Of a stretch of DNA of 64,000 nt, positions 19,722-30,610 are shown piece after piece; positions within the stretch are counted from its first letter, which is position 1; the number at the start of each line of letters is the position of its first letter. Under the pieces are notes generated by a model that saw nothing but the letters and a program-made list of their open reading frames with translations, was not told the DNA's origin and ran no database searches. A program made the translations under genes and the position numbers. Source of the DNA: Kriegella aquimaris (lineage in GTDB: Bacteria; Bacteroidota; Bacteroidia; Flavobacteriales; Flavobacteriaceae); assembly GCF_900103215.1 (NCBI RefSeq), contig NZ_FNGV01000001.1, positions 992,001-1,056,000 on the forward strand. Reading direction: 5' to 3'.

Positions 19722-20348
19722 ATGAAGATTATAAAAATACTATTTATTGTAATCTCCCTATTGGCATTTAACCTACAATTTGCCCAAGAAGCAGCCGCTG
19801 AGGAAGAACAGGGACTATCACTGGATAGAGGTCATATTGATAGCCAGTTTGAGTTTTTATTGAAAAAATCAGGCAATTGGGGTGCTGACGGAAAGAGATA
19901 TGAGGTGGTCAGAAGGATTTATCTTGACAAATTACGTCAAAATGTGTTGGATTCTTTAAGTACTTTTAATAAAAAAGTAGGTGAATTGAACGCTACAATT
20001 TCTGGACATGAAACCACTATTGCTTCGTTGAACAAGAAATTGGAAGACACCACCAACAACCTTGCAGGGGTTACCGAAGAAAAAGACAGCATGTCATTCT
20101 TGGGTATTCTCGTGGAAAAAGTCACCTACAACACTATTTTATGGTCGATAATAGCAGGCTTAATGGCGCTTATGCTATTCTTTATGTACAAGTTCAGAAG
20201 AAGTAACGTGCTTACGCAAGAAGCAAAATCGAATTTATCTGAACTTGAAACCGAATATGAAGATCATAGACGAAGAGCCCTTGAAAGAGAACAAAAAATA
20301 AGTAGGCAGCTTCAAGACGAAATAAATAGATATAAAAAATCAAAATAA
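19722..20348 (+). CDS. Membrane-anchored coiled-coil protein, function unknown
   Basis: A 208-residue protein with a signal peptide (IKILFIVISLLAFNLQFAQ), a periplasmic helical region rich in heptad-like patterns (NATISGHETTIASLNKKLED), one transmembrane helix (ILWSIIAGLMALMLFFMYKF, about 143-162) and a charged cytoplasmic coiled coil (about 170-205) ending in KSK. No catalytic motif is visible. Homologues in this family have, as I recall, been labelled tRNA (guanine-N1)-methyltransferase, apparently by carry-over from nearby trmD; nothing here resembles a methylase. It ends at a strong terminator. Confidence 0.75.
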   Translation: MKIIKILFIVISLLAFNLQFAQEAAAEEEQGLSLDRGHIDSQFEFLLKKSGNWGADGKRYEVVRRIYLDKLRQNVLDSLSTFNKKVGELNATISGHETTIASLNKKLEDTTNNLAGVTEEKDSMSFLGILVEKVTYNTILWSIIAGLMALMLFFMYKFRRSNVLTQEAKSNLSELETEYEDHRRRALEREQKISRQLQDEINRYKKSK

Positions 20349-20349
20349 G

Positions 20350-20380
20350 ATAAAAGCCCCAGAACGGGGCTTTTATTTTG
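20350..20380 (+). terminator. Terminator after the coiled-coil gene
   Basis: ATAAAAGCCCC pairs perfectly (11 bp) with GGGGCTTTTAT around AGAAC, followed by TTTT. The next gene starts only 5 bp beyond. Confidence 0.93.
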
Positions 20381-20384
20381 CCAT

Positions 20385-20828
20385 ATGATTGTAATTGTAA
20401 GCGCCACAACCAAACATTTAGTGCAATTAGTGCCGTTGTTTGATCAATATCGAATTTTCTACGGACAATCTTCTGATTTGAAGGCTGCTGAAAAATTTCT
20501 TGAGTCGCGCATTTTGAATAAAGACTCCGTTATTTTGATGGCAATTATCAAGGGGGAAGCGGTAGGTTTTACGCAACTCTACCCCACCTTCTCGTCCGTT
20601 TCCCTTCAACCGTATTATATTCTCAACGATTTATTTGTAAGTCAAGCCCATCGAAACCAAGGAATAGGCGAAATGCTATTGTCTCAAGCAAAAACTTACT
20701 GCACGACACGTGAATGTAAGGGCCTCGCCCTAGAAACCGCCGTTGACAATCCGGCGCAACGATTATATGAAAAGTTGGGATGGAAAAAAGATTCACACTG
20801 TTTTCATTACTTTTGGAGCGCAAAATAA
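20385..20828 (+). CDS. GNAT family N-acetyltransferase
   Basis: A 147-residue single GNAT domain. The acetyl-CoA loop is VSQAHRNQGIGEMLLSQA, with ILNDLFV before it and ALETAVDNPAQRLYEKLGW after it, as in typical members. The substrate is unknown. It begins 5 bp past a terminator, so it must have its own promoter within the hairpin region or depend on read-through. It lies 21 bp before trmD and may be co-transcribed with it. Confidence 0.87.
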   Translation: MIVIVSATTKHLVQLVPLFDQYRIFYGQSSDLKAAEKFLESRILNKDSVILMAIIKGEAVGFTQLYPTFSSVSLQPYYILNDLFVSQAHRNQGIGEMLLSQAKTYCTTRECKGLALETAVDNPAQRLYEKLGWKKDSHCFHYFWSAK

Positions 20829-20849
20829 TCACCTAAAGCCTATTTCGAT

Positions 20850-21524
20850 ATGCGCATTGACATTATAACGGTCTTACCTGAACTTTTGAAAAGTCCGTTT
20901 GAGGCATCAATTCTAAAAAGAGCCATTGAAAAAGGCTTGGTAGAGGTTCATTTCCATAATCTCAGAGATTATACGGATAAAAGTTACAATCAGGTAGACG
21001 ACTATCAATTTGGAGGAGGTGCAGGCATGGTTTTGATGATTGAACCTATCGACAAGTGCATAACCGCCCTAAAGGCATCACGCACATACGATGAGATTAT
21101 TTATATGACTCCCGATGGTGAGACCCTTAATCAGAAAATGGCCAACGGCATGTCTTTGCTAAAAAACGTCATCATTCTATGTGGTCATTACAAGGGTGTC
21201 GACCAACGCGTGCGAGACACATTGATTACCCGGGAAATATCTATCGGTGATTATGTATTATCAGGGGGTGAACTTGGTGCCGCCATTCTTTGTGATACAG
21301 TAATACGATTAATACCTGGTGTCTTAAACAATGAGACATCGGCTTTAACCGATACATTTCAAGACAACCTTTTGGCTCCCCCAGTTTACACTAGACCTTC
21401 TGAATATAAAGGAATGAAAGTACCTGAAGTACTTTTAAGCGGAAATTTTCCTAAAATTGAGAAATGGCGTGAAGATCAGGCTATGGAACGAACTGAAAAA
21501 CTAAGGCCAGATCTGCTAGGATAG
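20850..21524 (+). CDS. trmD: tRNA (guanine-N1)-methyltransferase TrmD
   Basis: TrmD methylates G37 next to the anticodon, preventing frameshifting. The 224-residue protein is a SPOUT-fold enzyme with the expected motifs: [21 protein letters not shown] at the start (normally FP; here LP), [28 protein letters not shown], and the knot segment [16 protein letters not shown]. rplS follows 149 bp downstream, the usual gene neighbour, but with a promoter of its own. Confidence 0.97.
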   Translation: MRIDIITVLPELLKSPFEASILKRAIEKGLVEVHFHNLRDYTDKSYNQVDDYQFGGGAGMVLMIEPIDKCITALKASRTYDEIIYMTPDGETLNQKMANGMSLLKNVIILCGHYKGVDQRVRDTLITREISIGDYVLSGGELGAAILCDTVIRLIPGVLNNETSALTDTFQDNLLAPPVYTRPSEYKGMKVPEVLLSGNFPKIEKWREDQAMERTEKLRPDLLG

Positions 21525-21575
21525 TACTTTAAAGCTCAATAATGTGCCAAACATTAAAATTTGTACGAAACATTC

Positions 21576-21605
21576 TTGCTGTTTCTAATATATAAACTAT
21601 TTTTG
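21576..21605 (+). promoter_or_regulatory. Promoter of rplS
   Basis: TTG at 21576-21578, then 19 bp, then TATTTTTG at 21598-21605: a near-ideal Bacteroidota promoter. It gives a leader of about 60 bases that contains an ACGA-AAA-TCGT hairpin and the 12-mer GGTGCGATTATA, possible sites for L19 autoregulation. Confidence 0.7.
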
Positions 21606-21672
21606 CATCCTGTTAAATCAACCTCTGACGAAAATCGTGAATGTTGGTGCGATTATAATATAAATCAATACA

Positions 21673-22023
21673 ATGGAGTCATTACTTAAGTTTGTCGAAA
21701 ACGAATTTGTTACCAAAAAAGAATTTCCAAAATTTTCTGCAGGCGATACTATAACTGTCTATTACGAAATTCGGGAAGGTGAAAAAACACGTACCCAGTT
21801 TTTTAGAGGCGTGGTTATTCAAAGAAGAGGTACTGGTGCAACTGAAACTTTTACTATTCGTAAGATGTCGGGTACAGTTGGGGTAGAGCGTATTTTCCCT
21901 GTTAATATGCCAGCATTGCAAAAGATAGAAATCAACAAAAAAGGTAAAGTCCGAAGATCACGTATCTTCTACTTTAGAGGTCTTACCGGTAAAAAAGCAA
22001 GAATCAAGGAAGTCCGTTCATAA
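21673..22023 (+). CDS. rplS: 50S ribosomal protein L19
   Basis: A 116-residue bL19, at the 30S-50S interface of the ribosome. Family patterns are FSAGDTITVYYEIREGEKTR, QFFRGVVIQRRGTGATETFTI, GVGVERIFP-like TVGVERIFPVNMPALQKIEI, and the basic RRSRIFYFRGLTGKKARIKE ending. It has its own promoter and a perfect terminator, so it is transcribed alone after trmD. Confidence 0.99.
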   Translation: MESLLKFVENEFVTKKEFPKFSAGDTITVYYEIREGEKTRTQFFRGVVIQRRGTGATETFTIRKMSGTVGVERIFPVNMPALQKIEINKKGKVRRSRIFYFRGLTGKKARIKEVRS

Positions 22024-22043
22024 ACGACTTCAGAGACAATTCA

Positions 22044-22073
22044 AGGAAAGCCCGCCACTGTGCGGGCTTTCTT
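22044..22073 (+). terminator. Terminator of rplS
   Basis: GAAAGCCCGC (22046-22055) pairs perfectly with GCGGGCTTTC (22062-22071) around CACTGT, then TT. Confidence 0.92.
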
Positions 22074-22154
22074 ATGAACAATTGTTAACAAGTATAGTTC
22101 ATAAGGTGTTGATTTCAAATATGTTAAACTTTTGCCTTTTGCAATAATTTGTTT

Positions 22155-22590
22155 TATATTTATGTGTGGTTTGATGGAAATACCGGATCGGTACTAATAA
22201 TAAACCGCTACGAAGTTTACGTTCTTTGTATTGTTGTTTAGTCTATCAAATGAATAGTAGGTGCGATTATATCAAGCCGAGATTTGTTGAGTTGACGAGC
22301 ATAAGGCTTAAAGGCTGTCGCTTTTAGGTTATATTATGTGGATTTTCTTTACGTTAAGTGCAAAACTTAGGTTATACATTTAAGATTAAGTTTATTAAAA
22401 CAATGAAAAAGAAACATGAAGTAGCTACTTGGTTTCATAATTAAGAGCGAAATATGTTTCAAACGTTGAAATAGTGGAACGGATGCAATCAATGGTTGCG
22501 GTTTTGTTGTAAATACAGAACACAAAGTTTGTAAAGCTATTTCTAAAAAGCCATATCACATGTATTCGTACAATGATATGGCTTTTGTTA
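22155..22590 (+). ncRNA. Candidate structured non-coding RNA between rplS and icd
   Basis: The 750-bp gap 22024-22774 has no convincing ORF, yet looks like a transcription unit. A promoter-like TTG (22132-22134) - 20 bp - TATATTTA (22155-22162) precedes it and a strong terminator ends it near 22590. In between are several stems: TTTGATGG with CTATCAAA (22170-22177/22243-22250), TACCG-GAT-CGGTA (22181-22193), AAGCC with GGCTT, AAACTTA with TAAGTTT, AAGTAGCTACTT, and GCAATC with GGTTGC. It lacks signatures of tmRNA, RNase P RNA or SRP RNA. A 13-codon ORF starts at 22403 but may be chance. Confidence 0.45.
22546..22586 (+). terminator. Terminator with UUCG loop, ends the candidate ncRNA
   Basis: AAAAGCCATATCA pairs with TGATATGGCTTTT (13 bp), and an inner TGTA-TTCG-TACA adds a UUCG tetraloop. 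A T-rich tract follows. No gene upstream accounts for it, which is why a non-coding transcript is proposed. Confidence 0.85.
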
Positions 22591-22741
22591 TTTAATACTA
22601 TTAGGAAACAACCTTGTTTTCCACTAGAATCAGATACTTCCTAAAGGCATGTAAATGCTATTTTTGCACCAAAGCAACAGCTTGCCAAAAATCAAACAAG
22701 AAAATCCCCGTCCAGCCCTCCTTCTACCCTATTTAAAATTG

Positions 22742-22749
22742 TATATTTG
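22742..22749 (+). promoter_or_regulatory. Promoter -7 element of icd
   Basis: TATATTTG, a full match to TAnnTTTG, 25 bp before the icd start. Another match (TATTTTTG) lies about 75 bp further upstream. Confidence 0.6.
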
Positions 22750-22759
22750 CTCCGCTTAA

Positions 22760-24994
<2,235 letters not shown>

Positions 24995-25015
24995 GGTACT
25001 TCCTTAGTCGATATT

Positions 25016-25049
25016 AAAAACCTTTGTCCTATTGGGGCAAAGGTTTTTT
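25016..25049 (+). terminator. Terminator of icd
   Basis: AAAAACCTTTG pairs with CAAAGGTTTTT over 11 bp, followed by T. Confidence 0.9.
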
Positions 25050-25118
25050 ACTTTAATTAATTGTTAACATTATACCTAAGCCTTATTTTCTGTTTACATT
25101 TATTAAAAAATGTGCTTA

Positions 25119-27494
25119 ATGGATAACCGCACCAAATTCTTTTATATTCTTTTTCTAAATTTTTGCCTTTTCTCCTCTGCCCAACAAAAGTATACCCTTA
25201 GCGGGACAATTTCCGAAGCTGCCAGCAACGAGACCCTTATTGGTGTAACGGTGGCCCTACCAGACCTACGAACAGGGGTTACCACCAACGAATACGGTTT
25301 TTATTCCATTACCCTACCCGAGGGAGAGTATATGGTACAAGTGAGTTATTTGGGGTTTCAAGATATAGTTCAAAAGATTGTGTTATCACAAGACCAGAAA
25401 GTCAATTTTCAGATGCTTGAAGGGGCCGAAGAACTTGACGAGGTCATTGTGACCGATAACGGAGAGAAGCTCGACATCAGAAAACCTCAAATGAGCGTAA
25501 ACACCATGGCTGTAGAGACTATTAAGAAAATACCGGTAATCCTTGGTGAGGCCGATGTAATCAAATCGATATTACTACTTCCCGGAGTCACCAATGCCGG
25601 CGAAGGTGCTTCGGGCTTCAATGTACGTGGTGGCTCAGTTGACCAAAACCTGATACTTTTAGACGAAGCCACGATTTTTAATTCATCACACCTTTTTGGG
25701 TTCTTCTCTGTCTTTAATCCCGATGCCATAAAAGATATCAAATTATATAAGGGGGGCATTCCCGCGCGTTATGGGGGCCGTGTATCTTCAGTACTCGATA
25801 TATTTCAAAAAGAGGGAAACAGTAAAAATTTTAAGGTGAACGGGGGCATCGGTGCCGTAGCTAGTCGTCTATTGGCCGAAGGTCCGATAATAAAAGACAA
25901 AGCAGCATTTCTGGTTGGCGGAAGGGCTTCGTACGTACACCTTTTTCTCCCCCTTTTTGACGTTGATAATACAGCATATTTCTATGACTTGAACACCAAA
26001 TTAAACTATAAAATCAATGATAGGAATAATATTTTTCTATCCGGATATTTTGGAAGGGACGTTTTCGGAATCAGCGAAAGTTTTGTAAACACCTATGGCA
26101 ACGCTGTCGGTAATTTTCGCTGGAACCACTTGTTTTCAGATAAATTGTTTTCCAATCTTTCATTGATATACTCCGACTACTATTACGGACTAAAACTTGA
26201 CTTTGTAGGATTCAATTGGAACTCAGGAATTCAAAATTTCAATATCAAGTATGATCTGAAGAACTACATAAGCGATAAACTTCAAATCAATTATGGGCTG
26301 AACAACATCTATTATCAATTCAACCCAGGTAAAATCGAACCTAGCAATTCAGAGTCTGGTATTCTCAAAGAACAACTCATTCAAAAATATGCCAATGAAT
26401 TTGCGGCCTACATCGATATTGAGCATAGCCTCACAGCGAATTTGAGTTTGGGCTACGGCCTTCGTTTTAGTAATTTCACGCGTTTGGGACAGGAAGAACT
26501 CAATGTCTACGAAGATAACAATCCCGTATTGTTCAATTCAGAACTTCAGATTTATCAAGAAGCAGAACCTATAGCTGTGACAAACCCCGGACGCTCAGAA
26601 AGTCTCGCCTCGTTTAATAATTTAGAACCACGTATTTCGCTGGCCTACACCATCGATTCAAATAGCTCTATTAAAGCCAGCTACACCCGTTTGGCCCAAT
26701 ACCTACACTTGTTATCAAATACAAACTCCCCTACTCCCTTAGACGTTTGGACGCCTAGCGGCACATTCATTAAACCCCAGTTTTTAGACCAGTTCGCATT
26801 CGGTTACTTTAGAACAATGAGTGACGGCGAATACTCTTTAGAAACCGAAGTTTTCCATAAGACCATTAAAAACCGTATCGACTATATAAACGGAGCCAAT
26901 CTAATCGCCAATGATGCTATTGAACAAGTGATACTTAACGGAGAAGCTCGGGCTTACGGCTTAGAAGTACTCTTAAGAAAGAATGAAGGAAGATTTCAAG
27001 GTTGGCTTGCCTATACCCTCTCGAAATCGGAGCAACGAACCCCGGGAAGAACCGCTACGGAAACTGGAATAAACTCGGGTCAGTGGTACAATACACCCTA
27101 TGACAAACCCCATGACATATCGGTTTTTTCAAGTTACGACCTTAACGATAAATGGAGTGTAAACGCTAATTTTGTATATCAAACGGGACAACCTACAAAT
27201 TACCCCATTGGGCAATTTGAATTTCAAAATTTGACAGTTCCCTATTATGGTCTCCGAAATCAAGAACGCCTACCCGATTATCATCGTATCGATGTATCGG
27301 CAACATTAACACCTAAAAAGAACTTGAATAGAAAATGGCAGGCAGAATGGGTAATTAGCGTTTACAACCTATACAATAGAAAAAATGCCGCAGCCATCAA
27401 CTTTAACCGCAATCGAGATACCGGTGTTAATGAAGCAGTTCGTACATCTATTTTTGGCATTGTACCCGCGGTCACCTATAATTTTAAATTCTAA
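25119..27494 (+). CDS. TonB-dependent receptor with carboxypeptidase-like domain
   Basis: An outer-membrane receptor of about 791 residues. After a signal peptide (FYILFLNFCLFSSAQQ) comes a carboxypeptidase-regulatory-like domain (YTLSGTISEAASNETLIGVT ... EYGFYSITLPEGEYMVQVSYLGFQ), then EELDEVIVT, a plug domain (VTNAGEGASGFNVRGGSVDQ, LLDEATIFNSSHLFGFFSVF) and a beta-barrel ending in the aromatic YNFKF. The frame also has an ATG 9 bases earlier (25110). It is followed after 4 bp by a DUF4249 lipoprotein gene, the usual partner of this receptor subtype; the substrate is unknown. Confidence 0.93.
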   Translation: MDNRTKFFYILFLNFCLFSSAQQKYTLSGTISEAASNETLIGVTVALPDLRTGVTTNEYGFYSITLPEGEYMVQVSYLGFQDIVQKIVLSQDQKVNFQMLEGAEELDEVIVTDNGEKLDIRKPQMSVNTMAVETIKKIPVILGEADVIKSILLLPGVTNAGEGASGFNVRGGSVDQNLILLDEATIFNSSHLFGFFSVFNPDAIKDIKLYKGGIPARYGGRVSSVLDIFQKEGNSKNFKVNGGIGAVASRLLAEGPIIKDKAAFLVGGRASYVHLFLPLFDVDNTAYFYDLNTKLNYKINDRNNIFLSGYFGRDVFGISESFVNTYGNAVGNFRWNHLFSDKLFSNLSLIYSDYYYGLKLDFVGFNWNSGIQNFNIKYDLKNYISDKLQINYGLNNIYYQFNPGKIEPSNSESGILKEQLIQKYANEFAAYIDIEHSLTANLSLGYGLRFSNFTRLGQEELNVYEDNNPVLFNSELQIYQEAEPIAVTNPGRSESLASFNNLEPRISLAYTIDSNSSIKASYTRLAQYLHLLSNTNSPTPLDVWTPSGTFIKPQFLDQFAFGYFRTMSDGEYSLETEVFHKTIKNRIDYINGANLIANDAIEQVILNGEARAYGLEVLLRKNEGRFQGWLAYTLSKSEQRTPGRTATETGINSGQWYNTPYDKPHDISVFSSYDLNDKWSVNANFVYQTGQPTNYPIGQFEFQNLTVPYYGLRNQERLPDYHRIDVSATLTPKKNLNRKWQAEWVISVYNLYNRKNAAAINFNRNRDTGVNEAVRTSIFGIVPAVTYNFKF

Positions 27495-27498
27495 TCTG

Positions 27499-28323
27499 AT
27501 GAAACGAGTTATTCTGATACTAATTATATCAATAACCTTGACGTCCTGTCAAGACGTTGTCGATGTAGATGTTCCGACCGATAGTCCGCGTCTGGTTATT
27601 GATGCATTAATGCGTGTCGACGAAAGTGAAGCCGATACAGAAATACAGGTTAAGGCCTCAATTAGCAGCTCCTTCTTCGGTACGTTGGTGCCTGCAAATC
27701 TTGAGCGAATTACGTTGTCAAATGAATCAGGTGGAGCACCCCTTGTATTAACAGAAACAGCGTCGGGAACAGGAATATATCAAGCCTATGCTAGTTTGGC
27801 ATTTCTTAAGTCAGGTACGTTGCATTTGTCTATTCTACATGATGGGCAAAGCTATTCGGCATTTACCGAATACGTGCCTTCGTCGCCCATTGATCGCTTA
27901 GAACAGGGTGATGGAACGCTTTTCGATGGTACGGAAACCGAAATTGTTATTACTTTTACAGACGCACCCGACCGTACCGATTTTTACCTTTTTGACTTTG
28001 ACTTTGGTGAGTATCTAGTCTCTGAGGATACTTTCTATCCGGGACAGCCTTTCAAATTCTCCTATTTTTATGATGAAGAATTAAAAGCATCTATGGAAGT
28101 AAGTGTAAGTATTTTAGGAGTTGAGAAAAATTTTTACAATTACATGAACCAGCTCATCGCCCAAAGTAGCGGTGGTGACCAAGGTCCTTTTCAAACCCCT
28201 GCAGCCACGGTGAAAGGTAATATTATCAATGTTACGGAAACAAATACGGCGGCGGAAAATAATTATGCCCTAGGCTATTTCGCCGTTTGCCAATCCTATC
28301 AGCGATCGATAATTATAGAGTAA
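27499..28323 (+). CDS. DUF4249 family lipoprotein
   Basis: A 274-residue protein with a lipoprotein signal (MKRVILILIISITLTSC, cysteine at 17), probably outer-membrane attached. The start LTSCQDVVDVDVPTDSPRLV and the beta-rich remainder fit the DUF4249 family, whose genes regularly follow a TonB-dependent receptor like the one just upstream. By analogy with SusC/SusD it may help capture or handle the receptor's cargo, but no ligand is known. The longer open frame from 27385 overlaps the receptor gene and is not the likely start. Confidence 0.87.
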   Translation: MKRVILILIISITLTSCQDVVDVDVPTDSPRLVIDALMRVDESEADTEIQVKASISSSFFGTLVPANLERITLSNESGGAPLVLTETASGTGIYQAYASLAFLKSGTLHLSILHDGQSYSAFTEYVPSSPIDRLEQGDGTLFDGTETEIVITFTDAPDRTDFYLFDFDFGEYLVSEDTFYPGQPFKFSYFYDEELKASMEVSVSILGVEKNFYNYMNQLIAQSSGGDQGPFQTPAATVKGNIINVTETNTAAENNYALGYFAVCQSYQRSIIIE

Positions 28324-28388
28324 AAGAAACCTTAATTCAATACAACAAAGTCGTAAACTATTTTTTGTTGTCTTAACAAAAGTAATTC

Positions 28389-28631
28389 ATGAGAACAGAC
28401 AAAAACTTACTGGTCAAGGGACTGAAGTACCTATCGATAACAATCGGACTTATGTTCTTGGCCCCGACCGTAATATATCAGGCATTTAAAAATCAAGAAC
28501 ACCCATTTTATTGGCCCGTGTTGATTATCGGTTTAATATTGGCCATAGGCGCAATAGCGGGTGGGTTTTACAGTATGAAGATTATTATGGATGCTCTTTT
28601 TCAAAAAAAAGATACTTCGATCGGTGAATAA
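28389..28631 (+). CDS. Small two-helix membrane protein, DUF6095-like
   Basis: An 80-residue protein with two transmembrane helices (YLSITIGLMFLAPTVIYQAF and YWPVLIIGLILAIGAIAGGF) joined by a short loop KNQEHPFY, ending in a charged tail. It resembles the small flavobacterial family DUF6095; no function is known. It lies 65 bp after the DUF4249 gene and faces the DUF4294 gene tail to tail. Confidence 0.72.
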   Translation: MRTDKNLLVKGLKYLSITIGLMFLAPTVIYQAFKNQEHPFYWPVLIIGLILAIGAIAGGFYSMKIIMDALFQKKDTSIGE

Positions 28632-28679
28632 GTAAAACTTTTTTGACAAAAGACGAGAACGAAAATTTAAAGTCAAGAG

Positions 28680-29372
28680 CTACTTATTTTCTTTCTTCTC
28701 CCCTGTCGCACCCCATTTATTACTGAGGGAGGCATAATCAAAATCCAATGCCGACTCCTGTCTTTCCAATCGTGACGCTGCAAAAGCACGTTGCAGAATA
28801 TCTTCGATTAGGTAATCTTCGTGAATACTCTCTGGGTGAAATTCCTCTTTAATACTTATTTTAAAAAATTTAGCTGTAGTGTTATACCAAAATGCCCGCC
28901 ATCCACTACGAAGCTCCTTCACCAAATCAAAAGCGGTAGTCCCTGTTTGCCTATAAATAAGTTTTACCAGAATTTGACCTTCGGTGCGTGTAAGCTTTTT
29001 AAGCTCATCCGAAAATTCACCTTCGATATACTTCTGCACCTCTTTCGTGTATTTCTTGCGCTTTCTGTTCTTTTTAATTTTCGTCAAACTATCGTTCAAC
29101 CCAACCAAACGTTCGGCAGCCAATTTAGCATAAGGGTATACCTTTAACGTTTTTCGGCGTAGAATATAATATTTCAACTTGTCTTTATAGGATGGAAACT
29201 TCAGCGGACTAAAGACAAACACCTCGTTTAAAGCAATTGAACTATGAAAAATGGAATCACCTTCAATGATTATCATTTTTTCCGTAACGGAATCCAACGG
29301 TTCTTCTTTCACCTGGGCTATCATCAAAAAACCCATCATGAAAAATACCGGAAGAAGTATCTTTTTTATCAT
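28680..29372 (-). CDS. DUF4294 family exported protein
   Basis: A 230-residue protein with a signal peptide (MIKKILLPVFFMMGFLMIAQ). The mature part is basic and helical, with YILRRKTLKVYPYAKLAAERL, GQILVKLIYRQTGTTAFDLV and LRSGWRAFWYNTTAKFF, matching the DUF4294 family of Bacteroidota. Role unknown; presumably periplasmic. An alternative start three codons upstream (29381) exists. It is divergent from the M42 peptidase gene. Confidence 0.85.
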   Translation of the reverse strand: MIKKILLPVFFMMGFLMIAQVKEEPLDSVTEKMIIIEGDSIFHSSIALNEVFVFSPLKFPSYKDKLKYYILRRKTLKVYPYAKLAAERLVGLNDSLTKIKKNRKRKKYTKEVQKYIEGEFSDELKKLTRTEGQILVKLIYRQTGTTAFDLVKELRSGWRAFWYNTTAKFFKISIKEEFHPESIHEDYLIEDILQRAFAASRLERQESALDFDYASLSNKWGATGEKKENK

Positions 29373-29449
29373 CTGTAACATAAAAGCAAAAGCGCTGTAA
29401 AATTAACGATAAATAGTTCTCGTTATTATTAATTAAAAGTGAATATTAC

Positions 29450-29457
29450 TAAGTTTG
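29450..29457 (+). promoter_or_regulatory. Promoter -7 element of the M42 peptidase gene
   Basis: TAAGTTTG fits TAnnTTTG and lies 19 bp before the start codon. The -33 region (TTATT) is weak. Confidence 0.5.
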
Positions 29458-29476
29458 TATCTAAATACACACATAC

Positions 29477-30565
29477 ATGGGTACCAAAAATATTCTTACC
29501 AAAAAATCACTTGATTTTTTTGAAAAATACCTGAACAATGCAGCTCCCACAGGTTACGAATGGGAAGGGCAAAAACTATGGATGAACTACTTAAAACCTT
29601 ACGTAGACACCTTTATTACCGATACTTATGGATCTGCGGTAGGCGTTATCAATCCTGATGCCAAATACAAGGTGGTCATCGAAGGTCATTCCGATGAGAT
29701 TTCATGGTATGTTAACTATATAACGGACAATGGATTACTTTACGTTATCCGGAATGGCGGAAGCGATCATCAAATCGCCCCTTCAAAATGGGTAAACATC
29801 CATACAAAAAACGGAATGGTGAAAGGTGTTTTTGGCTGGCCGGCCATACATACCCGAAATAAAACAAAAGAAGAACCACCAAAAATTGATAACATCTTTA
29901 TCGATATAGGCGCCAAAGACAAGGAAGAAGTTGAGAAAATGGGTGTGCATGTTGGTTGCGTAATCACCTATCCCGATGAATTTCATGTGTTGAACAACGA
30001 TAAATTCGTCTGTCGTGCCATTGATAACCGTGCCGGTGGATTCATGGTCGCCGAAGTAGCACGATTATTATTCGAAAATAAGCAGAAATTGCCTTTTGGC
30101 CTTTACATCACCAATGCCGTTCAAGAAGAAATAGGCTTACGCGGGGCAGAAATGATTACCCAGACCATAAAACCCAATGTGGCCATTATAACTGATGTGT
30201 GCCACGATACGACAACTCCGATGATCGACAAAAAGTCGCAAGGTCATACAGAAATCGGAGCAGGACCCGTTATATCATACGCACCGGCAGTTCAGAATAG
30301 ACTACGGGAACGTATTATCGAAACCGCCGAGAAAAATAAAATTCCTTTCCAACGAATGGCTGCATCAAGATCCACAGGAACCGATACCGACGCCTTCGCC
30401 TATAGTAATGGAGGGGTGGCCTCAGCCTTGATCTCTTTACCGCTACGTTACATGCATACCACGGTAGAAATGGTACATAAAGAAGATGTCGAAAATGTAA
30501 TTCGATTGATTTATCAAACCCTCTTAAATATTAAGGAAGGTGAAACTTTCAGTTATTTCGATTAA
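29477..30565 (+). CDS. M42 family glutamyl-type aminopeptidase
   Basis: A 362-residue dinuclear metal aminopeptidase related to FrvX/YsdC. Metal and catalytic residues are visible as VIEGHSDEISWYV (first histidine and aspartate), RAIDNRAGGF (bridging aspartate), AVQEEIGLRGAE (catalytic and metal glutamates), ITDVCHDTT and YMHTTVEMVH near the end. Such enzymes trim peptides in the cytoplasm and often form large dodecamers. It is monocistronic with a clear terminator. Confidence 0.95.
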   Translation: MGTKNILTKKSLDFFEKYLNNAAPTGYEWEGQKLWMNYLKPYVDTFITDTYGSAVGVINPDAKYKVVIEGHSDEISWYVNYITDNGLLYVIRNGGSDHQIAPSKWVNIHTKNGMVKGVFGWPAIHTRNKTKEEPPKIDNIFIDIGAKDKEEVEKMGVHVGCVITYPDEFHVLNNDKFVCRAIDNRAGGFMVAEVARLLFENKQKLPFGLYITNAVQEEIGLRGAEMITQTIKPNVAIITDVCHDTTTPMIDKKSQGHTEIGAGPVISYAPAVQNRLRERIIETAEKNKIPFQRMAASRSTGTDTDAFAYSNGGVASALISLPLRYMHTTVEMVHKEDVENVIRLIYQTLLNIKEGETFSYFD

Positions 30566-30575
30566 CTTTTATAAC

Positions 30576-30605
30576 GTCCTCCCCTAAAAAGGAGGACTTT
30601 TTTTT
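30576..30605 (+). terminator. Terminator of the M42 peptidase gene
   Basis: GTCCTCC pairs with GGAGGAC around an A-rich loop, followed by eight T. It sits 5 bp before the Nudix gene. Confidence 0.9.
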
Positions 30606-30610
30606 ATACT

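Noticed and set aside
22155-22590. tmRNA, RNase P RNA or SRP RNA in the rplS-icd gap
   Set aside because: No tag-peptide frame ending in alanines, no TTCGAATC-type T-arm with CCA end, no GAGGAAAGTCC core and no SRP tetraloop signature were seen.
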